From contig NZ_KB849230.1 of assembly GCF_000368045.1 (NCBI RefSeq), positions 261,794 to 325,793 on the forward strand: a DNA stretch of 64,000 bases, given 5' to 3'. Positions 25,905-34,898 of this stretch are shown one piece after another; position 1 is the stretch's first letter; every line of letters begins with the position of its first letter. The position numbers and the translations under genes were made by a program. The notes below the pieces were generated by a model. That model searched no databases. It saw only the letters and a list, made by a program, of their open reading frames with translations, and was not told the origin of the DNA. This DNA is from Acinetobacter johnsonii CIP 64.6. GTDB lineage: Bacteria > Pseudomonadota > Gammaproteobacteria > Pseudomonadales > Moraxellaceae.

Positions 25905-27453
25905 GATTAAACTCCTTACAAACATCAATGACTTGCTGAATGGCAATAATTGTTCGGTCATTCACTGCAACAACTTCAAGACTACACCCCATTGTAATTA
26001 GGTCATCTCGTTCTTTCATTAATTGTTTTAAAACAAGATCATGAGGTGCATTTGCCCAAGGCATAAATTTGCTACATAGATAACATGCGATTGGTGCATA
26101 ATCGCTACAGTATTGATGTGTACCACATGATCCAACATCACAATCCTGTTCTACACAAGAAATTCGATTAGCATTTTCAATTTTTGATTGAGCCTCAATC
26201 TCATCCTTTACAACTTTCCCCTGAAAAGCATCTGCATATTTGCGTAAACTCTCATCCATGATGGATGATATTTGCTGTGCAATTTCTGGCACACTTTGTA
26301 CGTAGCAATGTGCATTTTGGGTATCATGATGATCTAATAAATTTGCGATGACAATCACGCCTGCTTTTTGTCTAGCCGCATTTGTACCAAGCGTATAACG
26401 AAACCTATAAGAAGTAACAAATATTGGCTTACCTGTTTCCCTTGACCGAACACCAAGCTTTCTTACCGCTCCTTTCAATATTTGGGTTAATTCAGCCGTA
26501 GGCAAATGAATAATTTCTTTTGGCAAAATTTCTGAAATTTCATGCCGATTTTCCCAATCCAAATTAACCAATTTCTCAAAATCATAAAATAGCGGTAGCT
26601 CTGCAAACTCTTGTTCAGATATCTCTCGTTTTATTTCTTTACTTAATTTCTGCTTTAAAATTCGAGTATGCTCAAACAATATTTGTACGATACTTTCACG
26701 AATTCCTACTTCACGAAAAGCATAACGAAATCCACTAGCACCTCTTATTTTAGCTTTTGGAATATTGAGTACATGAATTTTTTTTTCATCCTTAGACTTA
26801 TACTTATCGGTCTCGTATAAGTCTTTTACTTTTAACCCAGCAATTTGTATTGGTCGTCTACCTGTCGCACAAAAAACACGAATTAAAGCTGCCTCATAAT
26901 AAGAAATCCTATTTTCTGCTAAATATTCGTTGGTTCTAGTAATAATTGCTTGGAATTCAAATGGACTAAATGGACCTTCATCTGGATCAAGGGAAAGAAC
27001 GGCTGTACCTTTTTCATTTCCAGTTAATTTCCATGAATCCATTAAATCATAGATTTCGTCATCTACTGAAGAGTATCCTAAATTGTAGAGTTTTTTCAAA
27101 AAAACTCGTAGCATAGCTACTTTATATTCTTCTTTTTTAGACGAATAAAAATTTTTATAATTTAAAAGACCTTTAATTGAAAAATGATCCTCTCCTGTAA
27201 TATCGGAATATTTACCAATATATTCACACATGTTTGCTGTATGTGAACTTGAGCTATATTTAGCAAAATGAGCCAAAGTCATGACAATTTCTGATTGAAC
27301 AGAAAACTCATAATTTCGTACTCGAGAGATATCTATAGTTTTATTAATATCTAATACCCATTTCTGATCATCGATACTGAATTCATATCCTTTGAATGAA
27401 TTAAAAGTATTTTGCGACCTATCTAAACAATCGAATTGAGGTAACTTACTCAT
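25897..27453 (-). CDS. Tyrosine recombinase, second of the operon (GmtY-like)
   Basis: A 518-residue site-specific recombinase. The catalytic Arg is in CATGRRPIQIAGL, the second box is YRFRYTLGTNAA (His replaced by Tyr at the first position), and the C-terminal box LLDHHDTQNAHCYVQ holds the Tyr nucleophile. A Cys-rich segment follows (CVEQDCDVGSCGTHQYC). The ATG at 27453 overlaps the stop of the first recombinase by 8 bases (ATGAGTAA). It should cut and rejoin island ends together with its operon partners. Confidence 0.8.
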   Translation of the reverse strand: MSKLPQFDCLDRSQNTFNSFKGYEFSIDDQKWVLDINKTIDISRVRNYEFSVQSEIVMTLAHFAKYSSSSHTANMCEYIGKYSDITGEDHFSIKGLLNYKNFYSSKKEEYKVAMLRVFLKKLYNLGYSSVDDEIYDLMDSWKLTGNEKGTAVLSLDPDEGPFSPFEFQAIITRTNEYLAENRISYYEAALIRVFCATGRRPIQIAGLKVKDLYETDKYKSKDEKKIHVLNIPKAKIRGASGFRYAFREVGIRESIVQILFEHTRILKQKLSKEIKREISEQEFAELPLFYDFEKLVNLDWENRHEISEILPKEIIHLPTAELTQILKGAVRKLGVRSRETGKPIFVTSYRFRYTLGTNAARQKAGVIVIANLLDHHDTQNAHCYVQSVPEIAQQISSIMDESLRKYADAFQGKVVKDEIEAQSKIENANRISCVEQDCDVGSCGTHQYCSDYAPIACYLCSKFMPWANAPHDLVLKQLMKERDDLITMGCSLEVVAVNDRTIIAIQQVIDVCKEFNHG

Positions 27454-27934
27454 TTTCATTCTCAAATTTTTCTTGGATACTTAAACCTATTTCCATAGCC
27501 CGTCTATTTTCTGCACGTCTAGAATATCTTCTAGCACTTTCTGAATTTGGTATCCAACCCATCAGATACGCTCGATCTCTCTCAGCCTGATCTTCCATTA
27601 TTTTGCCAGATTGAATTAAAGTTTGAACTTTATCTGTATATTTATCATTCCATGTATGCCTAAATGCATGTGCATGCACATTGAATAAAACGACTTCAGA
27701 AATTTCTGAAAGAATTTTGTCTAGTGCATTAATTGAAAGCGGCTGTCCCTTATTTGATAAGATCAAAAAGTCTGTTAACTCTGCATTAGGCACTGTCGAT
27801 CTATGATTTAGAATATAGATATCCAATTTTTTCTTTAGATTCTGGTTGAGTGCAATTGATCGACTTCTAGTCTTTACCAAAGGTTGATATAACCGAGAAT
27901 CACTATCATCATGAGGATTACGTCTAATAGTCAG

Positions 27935-29021
27935 GGCAGAGTAAAACTTGAAGTGCGACATAAACCACCTAATTAATTTAAAGGGTTTATGGAGTATATA
28001 AAATTGTCATACCATCATCTTAACTTTGAAGATCGTACTGCATTAATGCTTGAGTCAAGAAAAGAAGGCTTTTCAGCCAGAAAATTTGCTGAACTCATTA
28101 AAAGACATCCTAGTACGATCTATCGTGAGCTTAAAAGAAATAGCATCAATGACGTTTATCAAGCTCAATATGCTTCTGATAACACCTTCGCTAGACGTAG
28201 ACGTGGTCACAGAAAACTCAAAATCGATTCAATCCTCTGGAAATTTATTGTTGAAGCGATCCGTTGTTTATGGTCTCCTCAGCAAATAGCAAAACGTTTA
28301 AAGACATTTCCTGATTTGGATCAAACAATGAATGTAAGCCATACAACGATTTATTCAACGATACGAGCATTACCAAAGGGTGAGTTGAAAAAAGACTTAT
28401 TATCCTGTCTGCGTCATGAAAATAAAAAGCGAAAAGCTAACGGTGAACCTAAAAAAGATTCTATATTACAGGATATTAAAACTATTCATGAGCGCCCAGC
28501 CGAAGTTCAAGAAAGAAAAATACCGGGTCATTGGGAAGCTGATTTAATTAAAGGTAAAGACAATAAAAGTTCGATAGCAACACTTATTGAACGAAATACA
28601 CGGCTCTGTATCTTGGCAACATTACCTGATGCAAAGGCAGAATCAGTGCGCAAGGCTTTAACTGAAGCTCTGAAATATTTACCTGCAGAACTGCGTAAAA
28701 CGTTGACCTATGACCGTGGACGCGAGATGGCAGAACATAAAATACTTGAAGAAGATTTAGGCATAGATGTATATTTCTGTGACCCACATTCACCCTGGCA
28801 AAAAGGCACATGCGAAAATATGAATGGTTTAATTAGGCAATATTTACCTAAAGGGATTGATTTAAATCAGGCAGATCAGCATTATTTAAATCAAGTTGCC
28901 ATGTCACTGAATACTCGTCCTAGAAAAGCGTTAGATTGGCTTACACCATTAGAGAAATTTGCTCAGCTTGTTGATTATCATAAGACTTTTCAAACTGTCG
29001 CACCTCATGTTTGAATTCGCC
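27935..29021 (+). mobile_element. IS30-family element, ISAba125-like (1087 bp)
   Basis: Inverted ends of about 26 bp (left GGCAGAGTAAAACTTGAAG, right complement GGCGAATTCAAACATGAGG, both then reading TGCGACA). The element is flanked by a 3-bp CAG duplication (27932-27934 and 29022-29024). The length of 1087 bp and the right end CTCATGTTTGAATTCGCC match what I recall for ISAba125, which supplies a -35 box to neighbouring genes. It interrupts the first recombinase. Confidence 0.88.
27989..29014 (+). CDS. IS30-family transposase
   Basis: A 341-residue full-length IS30 transposase. The N-terminal HTH is FEDRTALMLESRKEGFSARKFAELIKRHPSTIYRELKRN. The DDE catalytic core includes GHWEADLIKGKDNKSS, the LTYDRGREMAEH Asp segment and the DPHSPWQKGTCENMNGLIRQYLPKG Glu segment. 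All key residues are present, so the element is probably active. The reading frame fills nearly all of the 1087-bp element. Confidence 0.93.
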   Translation: MEYIKLSYHHLNFEDRTALMLESRKEGFSARKFAELIKRHPSTIYRELKRNSINDVYQAQYASDNTFARRRRGHRKLKIDSILWKFIVEAIRCLWSPQQIAKRLKTFPDLDQTMNVSHTTIYSTIRALPKGELKKDLLSCLRHENKKRKANGEPKKDSILQDIKTIHERPAEVQERKIPGHWEADLIKGKDNKSSIATLIERNTRLCILATLPDAKAESVRKALTEALKYLPAELRKTLTYDRGREMAEHKILEEDLGIDVYFCDPHSPWQKGTCENMNGLIRQYLPKGIDLNQADQHYLNQVAMSLNTRPRKALDWLTPLEKFAQLVDYHKTFQTVAPHV

Positions 29022-29816
29022 CAGATAAGGAGTACCCGCTTTAGGAGGGGTTATATCTGTAATTTTTAAATTTAATAATTCTCCTTTACGACATCCTAAG
29101 TATAAAAACAAATAGATAATCAGCTCATTTCTATAAACAATGTAATTTGAAATCCAAATACGATTCTGATTATCAGGATTAACCGCCTTTAAAATTTTAT
29201 CTACCTGCTCATCATCAAAGGACTTATATTCAGACTGACTATCCATGGGCTTACAAGGCCTACGAGATGTTAATAAACGTTTTGTACTTGTTATTACTGA
29301 TGAATGAAAATATATCTCTAACCACCCAATATATTCAGCAAAATTAGTTAACCGCCTATATATTAATTGTTTAGATACATAATCCTGAGTAATAACCAAT
29401 TTTGCCCTAGATCGCTCTTTATTATTAATTTTGGGAAAATCTACAACCTTTTTATTTGAAGCCACTCTATTTAGTCGACTACGGGTAAAACTTGCTAAAT
29501 TTGCTATAGCCTCAATTTCATTTATTTCCAGAAAGTCTTTACTTTTTATTCTTTGCTCCAAGTCAATTTCTAATTGATCTAACAACTGAAAGAGCAATTT
29601 AATATCTTCCAAGATAGCTGAAATTGTATTAATTGATTGACCATGATTTCTTAAATTAATGATTGCATATAAATTTGGATAAGTCATAGGAACACCATCA
29701 CTATCCAAAAGAACAGCAAATCGCTCACCACTACTCATTACAAATCTTTTAACGGACATCATAACTATATTTAACAAAATATCTAGGTATTAAATATAAT
29801 AGACTATAATTAAAAA

Positions 29817-29857
29817 AATTTACAGAACTATTTCTAGTATCTGTAAATTCTTTTTTT
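29817..29857. terminator. Hairpin beyond ssb, near the island end
   Basis: AATTTACAGA / TCTGTAAATT stem with T-tracts on both strands. It probably ends ssb transcription. If it is the native ssb terminator, the island border lies to its left; otherwise it belongs to the island. Confidence 0.6.
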
Positions 29858-29917
29858 AATTAATTGTTAAATAATAAAAAATATTAAAATTTAACAAAAC
29901 CTACTCTCAGGTATGTG

Positions 29918-30502
29918 TCAGAACGGAAGATCATCATCCATATCTGCTGGTGCTGCCGCAGGCGCTGACTGAGGAGCCGCCTTTGGTGCAAAACCGCTTG
30001 GGTTATTGTTCGCATAACCACTTTGTTGGTTGTTGCTATTGCCCGCTGCAGGATTGCCGCCATAACCGCCTTGGTTGTTGTTATTGTTATAACCACCACC
30101 TTGGTTATTGTTGAAACGTGGTTGTGCATAACCATCATTTCCGCCTTGCATTTGCTCGCCTTGCTGACGGTTGTTGTCGAGCATCTGCATTTGCTCACCA
30201 CGAATTTCTGTGGTGTAGCGTTCTTGACCATTTTGATCTGTCCACTGACGAGTACGCAGTGAACCTTCAATATAAACTTTCGAACCTTTACGTAGGTATT
30301 GTTGCGCAATTTCACCTAGACGGTTGTGTAACACAATACGGTGCCATTCGGTTTGCTCTTTACGCTCACCTGTGCTTTTGTCTGTCCAAGAGTCGCTCGT
30401 TGCAATTGAAAACTGGGTCAACGAACCACCATTTGGAAAAGTTTTCGTCTCTGGATCTCGGCCTAATGTGCCCACTAAAATAACTTTATTTACACCGCGC
30501 AT
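29918..30502 (-). CDS. ssb: Single-stranded DNA-binding protein
   Basis: A 194-residue SSB: an OB-fold at 1-110 ([19 protein letters not shown]..., [35 protein letters not shown]), then a Gly/Asn/Gln-rich linker with [16 protein letters not shown] repeats, then the acidic tip DDDLPF that recruits partner proteins. It coats single-stranded DNA in replication, recombination and repair. Its last codons form the right-hand copy of the island's AGAACGGA repeat, so the protein is unchanged by the insertion. Confidence 0.96.
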   Translation of the reverse strand: MRGVNKVILVGTLGRDPETKTFPNGGSLTQFSIATSDSWTDKSTGERKEQTEWHRIVLHNRLGEIAQQYLRKGSKVYIEGSLRTRQWTDQNGQERYTTEIRGEQMQMLDNNRQQGEQMQGGNDGYAQPRFNNNQGGGYNNNNNQGGYGGNPAAGNSNNQQSGYANNNPSGFAPKAAPQSAPAAAPADMDDDLPF

Positions 30503-30553
30503 CTGATGTTTACTTCCTATCTATTTCTATTATTTACTTTATAAGAGTTATGC

Positions 30554-31918
30554 TTAAATGGCTACCTCTTTCCCCAACAACTGCGTTAAATCTTGTCGCG
30601 TAGCATCATCTATTTGCTGCTTATCGACTTTTACATACGCTACTTGCTGATCAGACATCACCACGACCTCTTCAATACCACGAATCGCTAAAAGCTGTGA
30701 AGTCCATTCGTCCGTTTGTTTATGCTCAGGTAAACGCAATACCATCGAAGACAAATAACGTGGTTGTGCCAAGCCAAAACTAATCAATAACCAAACAATC
30801 GCAAGTCCAGTCAGGATGCTCCAACCCAAGGCAGTATTGTTTAACAACAACAACTGACCACCTGTGACACCACCAAAGAATGCGCCTAAAAACTGGCTAC
30901 TAGCATTGACGCCCATCGCAGTCGCTTTGGACTGAATCGGTGCAGCTTTCGATAACCATGACGGCAACAACGCTTCCATGACATTAAAGGCAATAAAGAA
31001 TAAACCCAAACCTGTCAGCAAAATATACTTCGACTCAAAGCCAAAAATTAGGATGCCTAAGCCTAAAATAATGCCGCCAATAGCCGTTAAAAAGATGCCT
31101 CGCATCTTGCGATATTTTTCAGCCAACACAATACTTGGAAAGGCAAAAAATAGGCTAACTACCAACAGCGGTAAATACACCCAGCCATGCGAATTTAGTG
31201 GAATTTTTGCAAAGTCGATGAGTTGCGATGGAACATAAATAAACATTGCTGTCAGCAATAAATGTAAGCTAAACACCGACACATGCAGACGGTTCAGATC
31301 GCCCATTTTTAAGACTTGTTTGAGCTGGGCCAAATAACCTTGCTGATAATTACGATGATGGCGGGTGACTTTTGGCACCAAAAACAGCATCGAAATGGCC
31401 GCCAAACCCATGATGGTCGTTACCCAGAATAATCCTGAAATCCCTACTAAACCGGTAAGCCACGGCCCCAAACTAAAAGCTACAGCAAAAGAAACCCCGA
31501 TACTCATGCCCATGGTTGCCATGGCTTTCATGCGGTTTTCTTCACGGGTCACATCCGCTAGTAGTGCCATCACCACTGCAGACACTGCACCTCCACCTGC
31601 AATGGCACGACCAATAATCACCCCATAAATGGTGTCTGACATCGCGGCAATTGCACCACCCAAAGCAAACAGAAGTAGCCCAAAAACCACCAAAGGCTTA
31701 CGGCTATAACGGTCAGCAATCAAGCTGAAAGGAATCTGTAAAATAGCCTGTGTTAAACCATAAATCCCCACAGCCAAACCGAGCAGCGCAGGCGTTGCAT
31801 ATGCATAGGTCTGCCCTGCCACAGAAAATACAGGGATGATCATGAACAAACCCAACATGCGTAAGGCAAAAATACTGCTTAAGGCAAAAGTTGAACGACG
31901 TTCTAAAGCATTCATCAT
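30554..31918 (-). CDS. MFS transporter, YajR-like with C-terminal YAM domain
   Basis: A 454-residue major facilitator with 12 helices and the conserved loop DRYSRKPLV after helix 2. After the last helix (residue about 395) is a small ferredoxin-like domain (WTSQLLAIRGIEEVVVMSDQQVAYVKVDKQQID), the YAM domain that marks YajR-type proton-driven exporters. The substrate is unknown. It is read in the same direction as ssb, 51 bp upstream, as is usual in Acinetobacter. Confidence 0.85.
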   Translation of the reverse strand: MMNALERRSTFALSSIFALRMLGLFMIIPVFSVAGQTYAYATPALLGLAVGIYGLTQAILQIPFSLIADRYSRKPLVVFGLLLFALGGAIAAMSDTIYGVIIGRAIAGGGAVSAVVMALLADVTREENRMKAMATMGMSIGVSFAVAFSLGPWLTGLVGISGLFWVTTIMGLAAISMLFLVPKVTRHHRNYQQGYLAQLKQVLKMGDLNRLHVSVFSLHLLLTAMFIYVPSQLIDFAKIPLNSHGWVYLPLLVVSLFFAFPSIVLAEKYRKMRGIFLTAIGGIILGLGILIFGFESKYILLTGLGLFFIAFNVMEALLPSWLSKAAPIQSKATAMGVNASSQFLGAFFGGVTGGQLLLLNNTALGWSILTGLAIVWLLISFGLAQPRYLSSMVLRLPEHKQTDEWTSQLLAIRGIEEVVVMSDQQVAYVKVDKQQIDDATRQDLTQLLGKEVAI

Positions 31919-32028
31919 AAACGAGGACAGACTGTATTGAATTAATCTTGGATCAAGATTATAGGCTATTCAATCCGACTAGCGGCATGAATTTTATGTT
32001 TAATAAAAGCCTTCCTGATCTGAAAAAC

Positions 32029-32057
32029 AAAAAGCGCAGCCTGAGCTGCGCTTTTCT
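32029..32057. terminator. Terminator after the DUF475 gene
   Basis: Stem AAAGCGCAGC / GCTGCGCTTT with CTGA loop; A/T tracts on both sides. Confidence 0.8.
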
Positions 32058-32077
32058 GCGGTTTAAAGCAATCTGCT

Positions 32078-33157
32078 TTAAACGGCTTGATGTTTTTTGT
32101 ATTGAATAGAAGCAATAACAGCCCAAACAATAAAGGCTACACCAATTAAACCCGTAACGACTTCAGGGACATGTAGACCTGTACCACTTGCCAGCATAAT
32201 GAATGCTAAAGCACCAATTGCGTAGTGTGCACCATGCTCAAGGAAGACATAGGCATCCAAGGTACCTTTTTCGACCAAGTAAATGGTCATCGAACGCACG
32301 AAAATCGCACCAATCGCGAGACCCAACATAATAATCACGACATCGGAAGTAATGGCAAACGCGCCAATTACGCCATCAAAACTGAACGATGCATCAAGTA
32401 CTTCTAGGTATAAGAAACCACCAATACCTGCTTTGACCACACCTGTGGTTGCGCCATTGGCATCATGCGTAACTGCATTGCCATCTTCATCAACTTCAGG
32501 TTCACCACCCAACAAATGACTCAAGACTTGTACGCCAATATAAACCACGATGCCCCAGATTCCCGCCATGGTCACCACCAGACGTTTGGCTTCATCGACA
32601 TTAGCCGCCATCACCAAAAGTGCAATCAGTGCAAGGAAGACTGACATTGCAGGAACATTGGCTAAGTTGGTCAAACGGCGTTCTAACCAGCGGAACCAGT
32701 GCGTGTCTTTCTCTTCATCTAAGAAGAAGTTTAAGAACACAAGTAACAAGAATGCTCCACCAAACGCAGCAATTTCAGGGTGGTGATCCATCAGACGTTG
32801 TGAGTAGGTTTTTGGATCATTCAAAGCCAGTTGTACGACTTCAACAAAGCCCATATCTGCAGTTACAGCCACAATTGCGACAGGGAAGATTAAACGCATA
32901 CCAAATACAGCGACTAAAATACCCACAGTCAGGAACAACGTTTTCCAGAAATGATCCCAACCACGTAAAACAGATGCATTGACCACGGCATTATCAAAAG
33001 ATAACGAGACCTCCATCACCGCTAAAATTGCAGTGATGGTCAAAGCAGTAAACATGGTCTTTAAGCCCGCTTCTGGTCCATGGGTAAAACCCCAGTACGC
33101 AGACAACGCAAGACACACGATCGTAAAAATGATAGAGAAACCAAAATGTTTCATCAT
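32078..33157 (-). CDS. TerC-superfamily DUF475 integral membrane protein
   Basis: A 359-residue protein with about nine helices. EVSLSFDNAVVNASV and FLYLEVLDASFSFDGVIGAFAIT are the paired TerC/Alx metal-binding motifs, each with the conserved Asp. TerC-fold proteins export divalent metals such as Mn2+ or help metallate secreted proteins. I start it at ATGATG (33157) behind AGG; an upstream frame-opening at 33256 gives an odd non-family leader. No riboswitch is evident upstream. Confidence 0.85.
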   Translation of the reverse strand: MMKHFGFSIIFTIVCLALSAYWGFTHGPEAGLKTMFTALTITAILAVMEVSLSFDNAVVNASVLRGWDHFWKTLFLTVGILVAVFGMRLIFPVAIVAVTADMGFVEVVQLALNDPKTYSQRLMDHHPEIAAFGGAFLLLVFLNFFLDEEKDTHWFRWLERRLTNLANVPAMSVFLALIALLVMAANVDEAKRLVVTMAGIWGIVVYIGVQVLSHLLGGEPEVDEDGNAVTHDANGATTGVVKAGIGGFLYLEVLDASFSFDGVIGAFAITSDVVIIMLGLAIGAIFVRSMTIYLVEKGTLDAYVFLEHGAHYAIGALAFIMLASGTGLHVPEVVTGLIGVAFIVWAVIASIQYKKHQAV

Positions 33158-33368
33158 GACAGATCGACCTATAAAAAATTTGGAGATGAACGAAAACTTA
33201 AAAAACAGGTTGAGTTTTATGGCCGCAATTATGACGCTTTTTGCGCCTGAAACCAAAACATCTTCGTTAATTTTTACTTATCTCACCGATGTACGGAGAT
33301 GGTTTGTTGTTCCGCGTAAACTGTTGTTATAGTCTTGCCCATATTTTGGCTTCCCTTAGGATCTAATC

Positions 33369-34043
33369 ATGGCTTTTTCTCAAGACGTTTGGCAGCGTAA
33401 TGTCGACTTATATCAAAAAACACTGGCTTTACCTTTTAACCAAGAATTGGCTTCAGGCACACTTAATAAAGAAGCATTTTGTCATTATGTGATTCAAGAT
33501 GCGCACTACTTGGTGGCTTATGGTCGTGCTTTAGCGGTGTGTGGTGCCAAAGCGTATGAGGCTGACGACATTATTCAGTTTAGCCAAGGGGCTAAAGAAG
33601 CGATTGTGGTGGAACGCAGTTTACATGATGGCTTTATGAAAAATTTTGATATTTCAAAACAACAGTTTGAAGAAACACCTCTGACTTTGGCATGTCACCA
33701 TTACACTTCATTTCTAACGGCAACAGCATGGTCTGAAAGCTACCCTGTGGTGTTAGCAGCGCTCTTACCTTGTTTTTGGATTTATGCTGAAGTCGGTAAA
33801 GACATTGTGGGTAACTCTATCGCCAACAACCCGTACCAAGCGTGGATCGATACTTACGCAGGTGAAGAATTCAACCAAGCAGTACGTAATGTAATTGCAA
33901 CCATCGATAAAGTGGCTGCACGCTGTGATGCAGACACTATTGAGAAAATGCATAAAGCCTACCGTAAAGGGGCTGAACTGGAATGGTTGTTCTGGGACAG
34001 CGCTTATAAACAGCAGCAATGGCTCGGTTTAGACCACGCTTAA
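33369..34043 (+). CDS. tenA: TenA-family aminopyrimidine aminohydrolase
   Basis: A 224-residue all-helical TenA protein. The active-site Cys is in LLPCFWIYAEVG and the Glu in AELEWLFWDSA. The aromatic pocket segment DAHYLVAYGRALAVCGAKA is also present. The enzyme salvages degraded thiamine by hydrolysing aminopyrimidines. It stands alone, without other thi genes, and ends in a terminator at 34061. Confidence 0.9.
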   Translation: MAFSQDVWQRNVDLYQKTLALPFNQELASGTLNKEAFCHYVIQDAHYLVAYGRALAVCGAKAYEADDIIQFSQGAKEAIVVERSLHDGFMKNFDISKQQFEETPLTLACHHYTSFLTATAWSESYPVVLAALLPCFWIYAEVGKDIVGNSIANNPYQAWIDTYAGEEFNQAVRNVIATIDKVAARCDADTIEKMHKAYRKGAELEWLFWDSAYKQQQWLGLDHA

Positions 34044-34058
34044 AAGCGAAAATGATCC

Positions 34059-34090
34059 AAAAAGCCCTGAACCCTTCAGGGCTTTTTATT
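34059..34090 (+). terminator. Terminator after tenA
   Basis: AAAGCCCTGA / TCAGGGCTTT with a 5-nt loop and T-tract. Confidence 0.85.
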
Positions 34091-34156
34091 TACCGAATAT
34101 CGTATTTTTTCAGAAGGCGCGATTGCTATTTTAAGCATTTAAAACTAAACTCCAAT

Positions 34157-34175
34157 AATGATAATAATTATCATT
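34157..34175 (+). promoter_or_regulatory. Fur box
   Basis: AATGATAATAATTATCATT is a perfect 9-1-9 palindrome made of the Fur GATAAT/ATTATC units. It lies 29 bp before the 124-aa gene and should repress it when iron is ample. Confidence 0.8.
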
Positions 34176-34204
34176 TACATAATTAACTTTCGAGGGCCAT
34201 TCTC

Positions 34205-34579
34205 ATGCATCCTGATACTCTAGGTACTGAAGCCATTCGTGCATTTTTTACCGTACAATGCTGCTGGCTAAATAACGAAGAAATATACCTTGAAAAAGGC
34301 TGTTTACACTGCGGTTCTGCCGCGACCTATCTCATTTATTATACCAATCCACATATTCAAAAATTGATGTTGGCTTTTATTAAAAAATATCATTGTGTTT
34401 TAAGTCGAGAACAAGACTTACTCGACCTACTAGACTTTGAAAATGACTACGACGCCTTCTTACAAACTCTTGAGCACGAAGTCAATTTCTATGCCCGTCT
34501 CCATCATGACATTATCCGTCCCTTTGCTTTTGAGACGGTCGATTCAATCTTTGAACGTCCTTATGCACTAGCATGCTAA
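34205..34579 (+). CDS. Fur-regulated hypothetical protein (124 aa)
   Basis: A 124-residue, cysteine-containing protein (FFTVQCCWLN, GCLHCGSAATYLIYY) with an acidic helical C-terminal half. I do not recognise the family. A Fur box directly upstream shows it is iron-regulated. The CLHC motif could bind a metal or cluster. A 52-residue ORF starts one base after its stop, so the two may form an iron-responsive unit. Confidence 0.7.
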   Translation: MHPDTLGTEAIRAFFTVQCCWLNNEEIYLEKGCLHCGSAATYLIYYTNPHIQKLMLAFIKKYHCVLSREQDLLDLLDFENDYDAFLQTLEHEVNFYARLHHDIIRPFAFETVDSIFERPYALAC

Positions 34580-34738
34580 ATGCTGCAACCACAACAACAC
34601 TCTATCCCTGAAGGCCTATGGCAAACCAAAAATAGCACAACCATGATGCAACTTTTACACTACGCCGAATGGGTGATCCACTCTTTTTACGCAACGCATA
34701 AACATCTTTCTGTCTTCAGTCGCAGCCAATATCGATAG
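34580..34738 (+). CDS. Small ORF downstream of the Fur-regulated gene (52 aa)
   Basis: ATG directly follows the TAA of the 124-aa gene (no gap). It encodes MLQPQQHSIPEGLWQTKN... ending in SVFSRSQYR. The spacing suggests coupled translation. No homology is recognised, and the short length makes it uncertain. Confidence 0.4.
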   Translation: MLQPQQHSIPEGLWQTKNSTTMMQLLHYAEWVIHSFYATHKHLSVFSRSQYR

Positions 34739-34898
34739 CTTGAGACTTGTTTCAACACTGAAATCTAGCTACAGTCTAGCAGCATCACTTTTCTTTTGGC
34801 CGACATGATTTGTCGCTATAAAATCATGTTTAACACTTGAATAAAGCATAAGTCGTTATCATATACTTCCTTCATCTGCACAATTTCGAGATAGTTTT

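Larger units (their letters stand above)
27446..29777 (-). pseudogene. Tyrosine recombinase, first of the operon, split by an IS30-family element
   Basis: The 5' part (29777-29022, 252 codons) has the Arg box YLGCRKGELLNL. The 3' part (27934-27446) has HAFRHTW and the Tyr box SARRYSRRA. The IS between them is flanked by CAG repeats. Both halves lie in the same frame across the junction (CTG codon in both flanks), so precise removal restores a 413-residue integrase. As it stands the catalytic domain is cut between its Arg and His-Arg boxes, so the protein is inactive. Downstream recombinases may still be expressed from elsewhere. Confidence 0.85.
15479..29927. mobile_element. Genomic island at the 3' end of ssb carrying a Mokosh system
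   Basis: This accessory block is strongly AT-rich compared with its neighbours. It is bounded by the direct repeat AGAACGGA (15479-15486 and 29920-29927); the right copy includes the last codons of ssb. Next to that end is a four-gene recombinase operon of Tn554/'gamma-mobile-trio' style. Cargo at the other end is a helicase/PLD defence pair. Both termini also carry TGTTAAAT/ATTTAACA inverted pairs (15539-15578, 29865-29896). The exact borders are inferred. Confidence 0.7.
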
